A stretch of DNA of 64,000 nucleotides from Rhodococcus sp. 06-462-5 (GTDB lineage Bacteria > Actinomycetota > Actinomycetes > Mycobacteriales > Mycobacteriaceae): positions 32,943 to 96,942 of the forward strand of contig NZ_NOYD01000037.1 in NCBI RefSeq assembly GCF_002258315.1. The letters run 5' to 3'. Each line of letters opens with the position of its first letter. The first letter of the stretch is position 1. A program made the position numbers and the translations under genes. This document shows, in pieces, positions 61,331-64,000 of the stretch. The notes below the pieces were generated by a model. That model saw nothing but the letters and a program-made list of their open reading frames with translations, searched no databases and was not told where the DNA came from.

Positions 61331-62080
61331 ATGACGGCAGGCGGCGGTCGACACGGATGGCGCGCGCGAGGTCCCGACGCGCAGGGGCGAAGGCGCGGAG
61401 CGGTATTCGGCGTTCTCGCGCTGTCGCTGCTGTGTGTCCTCGGGATCGGCCTGGCCACCCAGGTACGCGAGACGAGCACCACCGATGGCCTGGAGAACTC
61501 CAGGCCCGAGGACCTACTGGTCGTGCTGGACACCCTGACCCGACGCGAGGCTTCGATCCGGGACGAGATCGGCACCCTGCAGGCCACTCTGGCGACATTG
61601 CGCGAGTCCGGTTCGGGATCGGAGGCGGCAGTGGCCGAAGCGCAGGAGCGATTGTCCGCGTTGTCCATTCAAGTCGGCACCGTCGCGGCCCAGGGGCCGG
61701 GCGTGACAGTGGTGATCGAGGACCCGAACTCGGGCGTGGGATCGGAGGTGCTACTCGACGCGATGCAGGAGTTGCGCGCCGCCGGTGCCGAAGCACTACA
61801 GCTCCAGGGCGGCGGAAATGCCGTGCGCATCGGTGTCGATTCGTGGATCGCCGGTTCCGCGGGTCGGGTGGTGGTCGACGGGCGAGAACTGCGAGCCCCG
61901 TACACCTTCACTGCCATCGGAGATCCGCCGACACTCGCGTCGGCGTTGAACATTCCCGGTGGGGTCGTGGACACGGTGACTCGCAACGGTGCCACGTCGA
62001 ACATCGCGCAGTCGGACCAGGTCACGGTGTCCGCCTTGCGAGACCCGCGCCCGCGTCAATACGCTCAGCCCGGTAACTGA
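61331..62080 (+). CDS. DUF881-family membrane protein, second copy (Rv1825-like)
   Basis: A 249-residue protein with an Arg/Gly-rich cytoplasmic start, one transmembrane helix (VFGVLALSLLCVLGIGLAT), a coiled-coil-like helix (REASIRDEIGTLQATLATLR) and a DUF881 domain (GPGVTVVIEDPNSG, LRAAGAEALQLQGGGNAVRIG). It follows Sbp by three bases. It may form a complex with Sbp and the other DUF881 protein at the envelope. Synteny supports Rv1825. Confidence 0.86.
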   Translation: MTAGGGRHGWRARGPDAQGRRRGAVFGVLALSLLCVLGIGLATQVRETSTTDGLENSRPEDLLVVLDTLTRREASIRDEIGTLQATLATLRESGSGSEAAVAEAQERLSALSIQVGTVAAQGPGVTVVIEDPNSGVGSEVLLDAMQELRAAGAEALQLQGGGNAVRIGVDSWIAGSAGRVVVDGRELRAPYTFTAIGDPPTLASALNIPGGVVDTVTRNGATSNIAQSDQVTVSALRDPRPRQYAQPGN

Positions 62081-62121
62081 CCGCCTGATCGCCCCGGGCC
62101 ACGATCGAAGGGAATGCCGCG

Positions 62122-62526
62122 TTGAGCGACATCGACACACCAGCTGATCTGTACTACACCCCCGAGCACGAGTGGGTGCAGCGCACGGGGCCTGCAACGG
62201 TGCGCATCGGTATCACCGATTTCGCGCAGGCACAGTTGGGCGACGTGGTGTTCGTTCAGCTTCCCTCGATCGGTGACACCGTCACCGCAGGCGAATCTCT
62301 CGGCGAGGTCGAATCCACCAAGAGTGTCTCCGACGTGTTCAGCCCGCTGACCGCGAAAGTGGTTGCCGTGAACCAGGATCTGGACGGCGAACCGGAGAAG
62401 GTGAACTCGGGACCCTACACCGGAGGCTGGTTGATCGACCTCGAGGTTTCGACACCGGAAGAGTTGGACGCGGCACTGGCGCAGATGCTCGATGCCGCCG
62501 GATATGCTCTCATCACGGCCGAGTGA
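62122..62526 (+). CDS. gcvH: Glycine cleavage system H protein
   Basis: A 134-residue lipoyl carrier. The lipoylated Lys is Lys67 in GEVESTKSVSDVFSP. LYYTPEHEWVQ opens the conserved fold, and GPYTGGWLIDLEV closes it. The start is TTG 62122, with GAAGGGAA upstream; no ATG is near. It carries the aminomethyl group between P, T and L proteins of glycine cleavage, not seen in this window. Order matches Rv1826. Confidence 0.93.
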   Translation: MSDIDTPADLYYTPEHEWVQRTGPATVRIGITDFAQAQLGDVVFVQLPSIGDTVTAGESLGEVESTKSVSDVFSPLTAKVVAVNQDLDGEPEKVNSGPYTGGWLIDLEVSTPEELDAALAQMLDAAGYALITAE

Positions 62527-62739
62527 TCGGCCGGCTGTCGACACCGGCCAACAGGCCACACGGTCCCCGCTGCGCAGGGTACGGTCGACACCGAGCGAAT
62601 ACCCTGTCGGGGCGAAGGTCCAGCAAGCTGTACGACGCTACGCAACACCGAACGCCAAGCACCACCTGATGTGAAGACCATGTACTGCGTTACCCGCGGC
62701 GTTCTCTGCCCCGGGTGAACGGACTGAGAAGGAGTAACG

Positions 62740-63237
62740 GTGAGCCAGAACGACAACGACAGCAACTACGGGGAGTCACCGGCAGAGACCACCTCGGTCT
62801 TCCGTGCAGATTTCCTGCAGGAGCTGGACAACTCCGCGGCCGCCCAGAGCACCGAAGCTCCGGTATCGGGTGTCGAGGGGTTGCCTGTCGGTGCCGCGCT
62901 GCTCGTCGTCAAGCGAGGACCCAACGCCGGATCACGGTTCCTGCTCGACCAGCCGACCACATCGGCCGGTCGGCATCCCGACAGTGACATCTTCCTCGAC
63001 GATGTCACCGTCAGCCGTCGGCACGCCGAGTTCCGGCAGGACGAGGACGACTTCCAGGTCGTCGACGTCGGCAGCCTCAACGGCACGTACGTCAACCGCG
63101 AGCCGGTCGACTCCGCTGTGCTGGCCAACGGCGACGAGGTCCAGATCGGCAAGTTCCGGCTGGTGTTCCTCACCGGACCGCGTGGCGGCAACGGATCTCA
63201 GGTCGGCGACACGTCTGCGGGTGCAGGAAGCCAGTGA
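62740..63237 (+). CDS. garA: FHA-domain metabolic regulator GarA (OdhI homologue)
   Basis: A 165-residue FHA protein. The N-terminal phospho-site ETTSVFRADF holds Thr17 and Thr18, matching the Ser/Thr-kinase targets of GarA. The FHA core has SAGRHPDSDI, SRRHAEF and GSLNGTYVNR. When not phosphorylated it inhibits oxoglutarate dehydrogenase and glutamate dehydrogenase. GAAGGAG precedes the GTG at 62740. The stop overlaps the ftsR start. A kinase such as PknG or PknB should phosphorylate it; the kinase at 25515 in this window is another possible but unproven candidate. Confidence 0.93.
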   Translation: MSQNDNDSNYGESPAETTSVFRADFLQELDNSAAAQSTEAPVSGVEGLPVGAALLVVKRGPNAGSRFLLDQPTTSAGRHPDSDIFLDDVTVSRRHAEFRQDEDDFQVVDVGSLNGTYVNREPVDSAVLANGDEVQIGKFRLVFLTGPRGGNGSQVGDTSAGAGSQ

Positions 63238-64000
63238 CCGCCGTCGGGCAGCAGTCCAACGGGGGGATGTCGATTGGCTCCGTCCTCGATCGACTTCGGC
63301 CCGACTTTCCTGATGTCACCATCTCGAAGATCAGATTCCTCGAAGCCGAGGGGCTGATCTCCCCGGAGCGCACGCCGTCGGGGTACCGACGGTTCTCCAT
63401 CGCGGATTGCGAGCGCCTGCGTTTCGTGCTGACCGCGCAGCGCGATCAGTACCTGCCGCTCAAGGTGATCAAGGAGCAGCTCGAAGCCATCGACCATGGG
63501 GTCGCCACCGTGGAACGGGCCGATGCGTCGGTCAAGCGTCCCCGGTCGCTCACCGTTGCCGCGGGGGAGGTGTCTCCCGAGGAGTTCCTGCCCGATCGTG
63601 AGGTTCGCATCGCCAAAGCAGATCTACTCGCTCAGGCGGGGATCGACGATGCGTTCCTGACCGAACTGTTGCGCGCCGGTTTGATCACTCCCGGGCAGGC
63701 CGGCTTCTACGACGACGGGGCCGTGACGCTCGCCCGAACGGCACACTCGATGTTGCAGTTCGGTCTCGAAGTGCGCCACCTTCGCGCCTTCAAGCTCGCG
63801 GCGGACCGCGAAGCCGGCTTGGTTGCGCAGATAGCGGGACCCGTCGCCAAGGGCCGAGACGCCGGTGCGCGCGATCGCGCGGAAGAAATGATTCGCGAGT
63901 TGGCTGCACTGAAAACGGGCTCGGCTCGTCGCTACCGAGTCTATTGGAATTCGAAACGACGCGAGCGAGCGTCACCGGTCGAGTGCACCGCGCACCGCCG
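63234..64000 (+). CDS. ftsR: MerR-family regulator FtsR (Rv1828 homologue), 3' end outside window
   Basis: A GTG at 63234 overlaps the garA stop by four bases. The frame stays open to the window end (255 codons). MSIGSVLDRLRPDFPD, VTISKIRFLEAEGLISPERT and PSGYRRFSIADCERLRF form the MerR winged helix. The middle and VRHLRAFKLAADREAGLVAQ fit Rv1828/FtsR. The last 30 residues or so (after RELAAL) are Arg-rich and unlike the expected C-terminus, so the 3' end may be altered or this may be the joint of another sequence. FtsR activates ftsZ in related corynebacteria. Confidence 0.8.
   Translation, partial: MTAVGQQSNGGMSIGSVLDRLRPDFPDVTISKIRFLEAEGLISPERTPSGYRRFSIADCERLRFVLTAQRDQYLPLKVIKEQLEAIDHGVATVERADASVKRPRSLTVAAGEVSPEEFLPDREVRIAKADLLAQAGIDDAFLTELLRAGLITPGQAGFYDDGAVTLARTAHSMLQFGLEVRHLRAFKLAADREAGLVAQIAGPVAKGRDAGARDRAEEMIRELAALKTGSARRYRVYWNSKRRERASPVECTAHR

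Overview
The window is GC-rich chromosomal DNA from an actinomycete of the order Mycobacteriales, most likely Rhodococcus or a close relative. The strongest evidence is the right end (59,362-64,000). Its gene order (CDP-alcohol phosphatidyltransferase, DUF881, small basic protein, DUF881, gcvH, garA, MerR-family ftsR) matches Mycobacterium tuberculosis Rv1822-Rv1828. A carboxylic acid reductase, many catabolic operons with ATGA stop/start overlaps, and several GTG/TTG starts fit the same group. No rRNA, tRNA, CRISPR array, insertion sequence or phage gene was recognised.

Layout. 1-1,642: end of an MFS transporter overlapping a BenE-type benzoate transporter. 2,377-10,060: a divergent nitrogen/amino-acid module (hydantoinase, allophanate-hydrolase-like small protein, DAO-type flavoenzyme, DapA-like aldolase; LacI regulator; polar amino-acid ABC transporter). 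Two identical, oppositely oriented 14-bp LacI-type operators (6,315 and 7,539) link its two arms. 10,193-18,620: a TerD/PD-(D/E)XK fusion protein, RidA with a frameshifted HxlR regulator, an SRPBCC protein, a SWIM/SNF2 pair, an Fpg/Nei glycosylase, a carboxymuconolactone-decarboxylase-family protein and a broken MmyB-type regulator. 18,633-29,909: an SRPBCC-acyl-CoA ligase fusion, an SLC13 transporter, two AGCS symporters, a flavin amine oxidase, a Ser/Thr kinase with a Gly/Asn-repeat tail, and an EAL-DICT protein.

30,052-36,770 is a tightly overlapping seven-gene aromatic-ring catabolic operon (two FAH-family proteins, flavin monooxygenase, amidohydrolase, extradiol dioxygenase, SDR, cyclase-family hydrolase). 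A convergent LysR regulator and an MFS transporter follow. 39,136-44,769 holds small housekeeping or accessory genes. 44,874-49,737 is a GntR-controlled set (allophanate hydrolase, isochorismatase-family amidohydrolase, NCS2-like permease) that reads as biuret/ureide-nitrogen assimilation. 49,780-56,208 has a 1,175-residue carboxylic acid reductase, an acyl-CoA dehydrogenase and an SDR.

The most intriguing locus is 56,212-57,993. A JmjC/cupin-type Fe(II)/2-oxoglutarate oxygenase is translationally coupled to an 85-residue peptide made of three near-identical 24-residue repeats rich in Gly, Asp, Asn and His. A second 52-residue Gly-rich peptide lies just upstream. It looks like a precursor-peptide/hydroxylase cassette (RiPP-like) and is the best candidate here for an undescribed system. 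Function is inferred only from sequence reading; no database search was possible.
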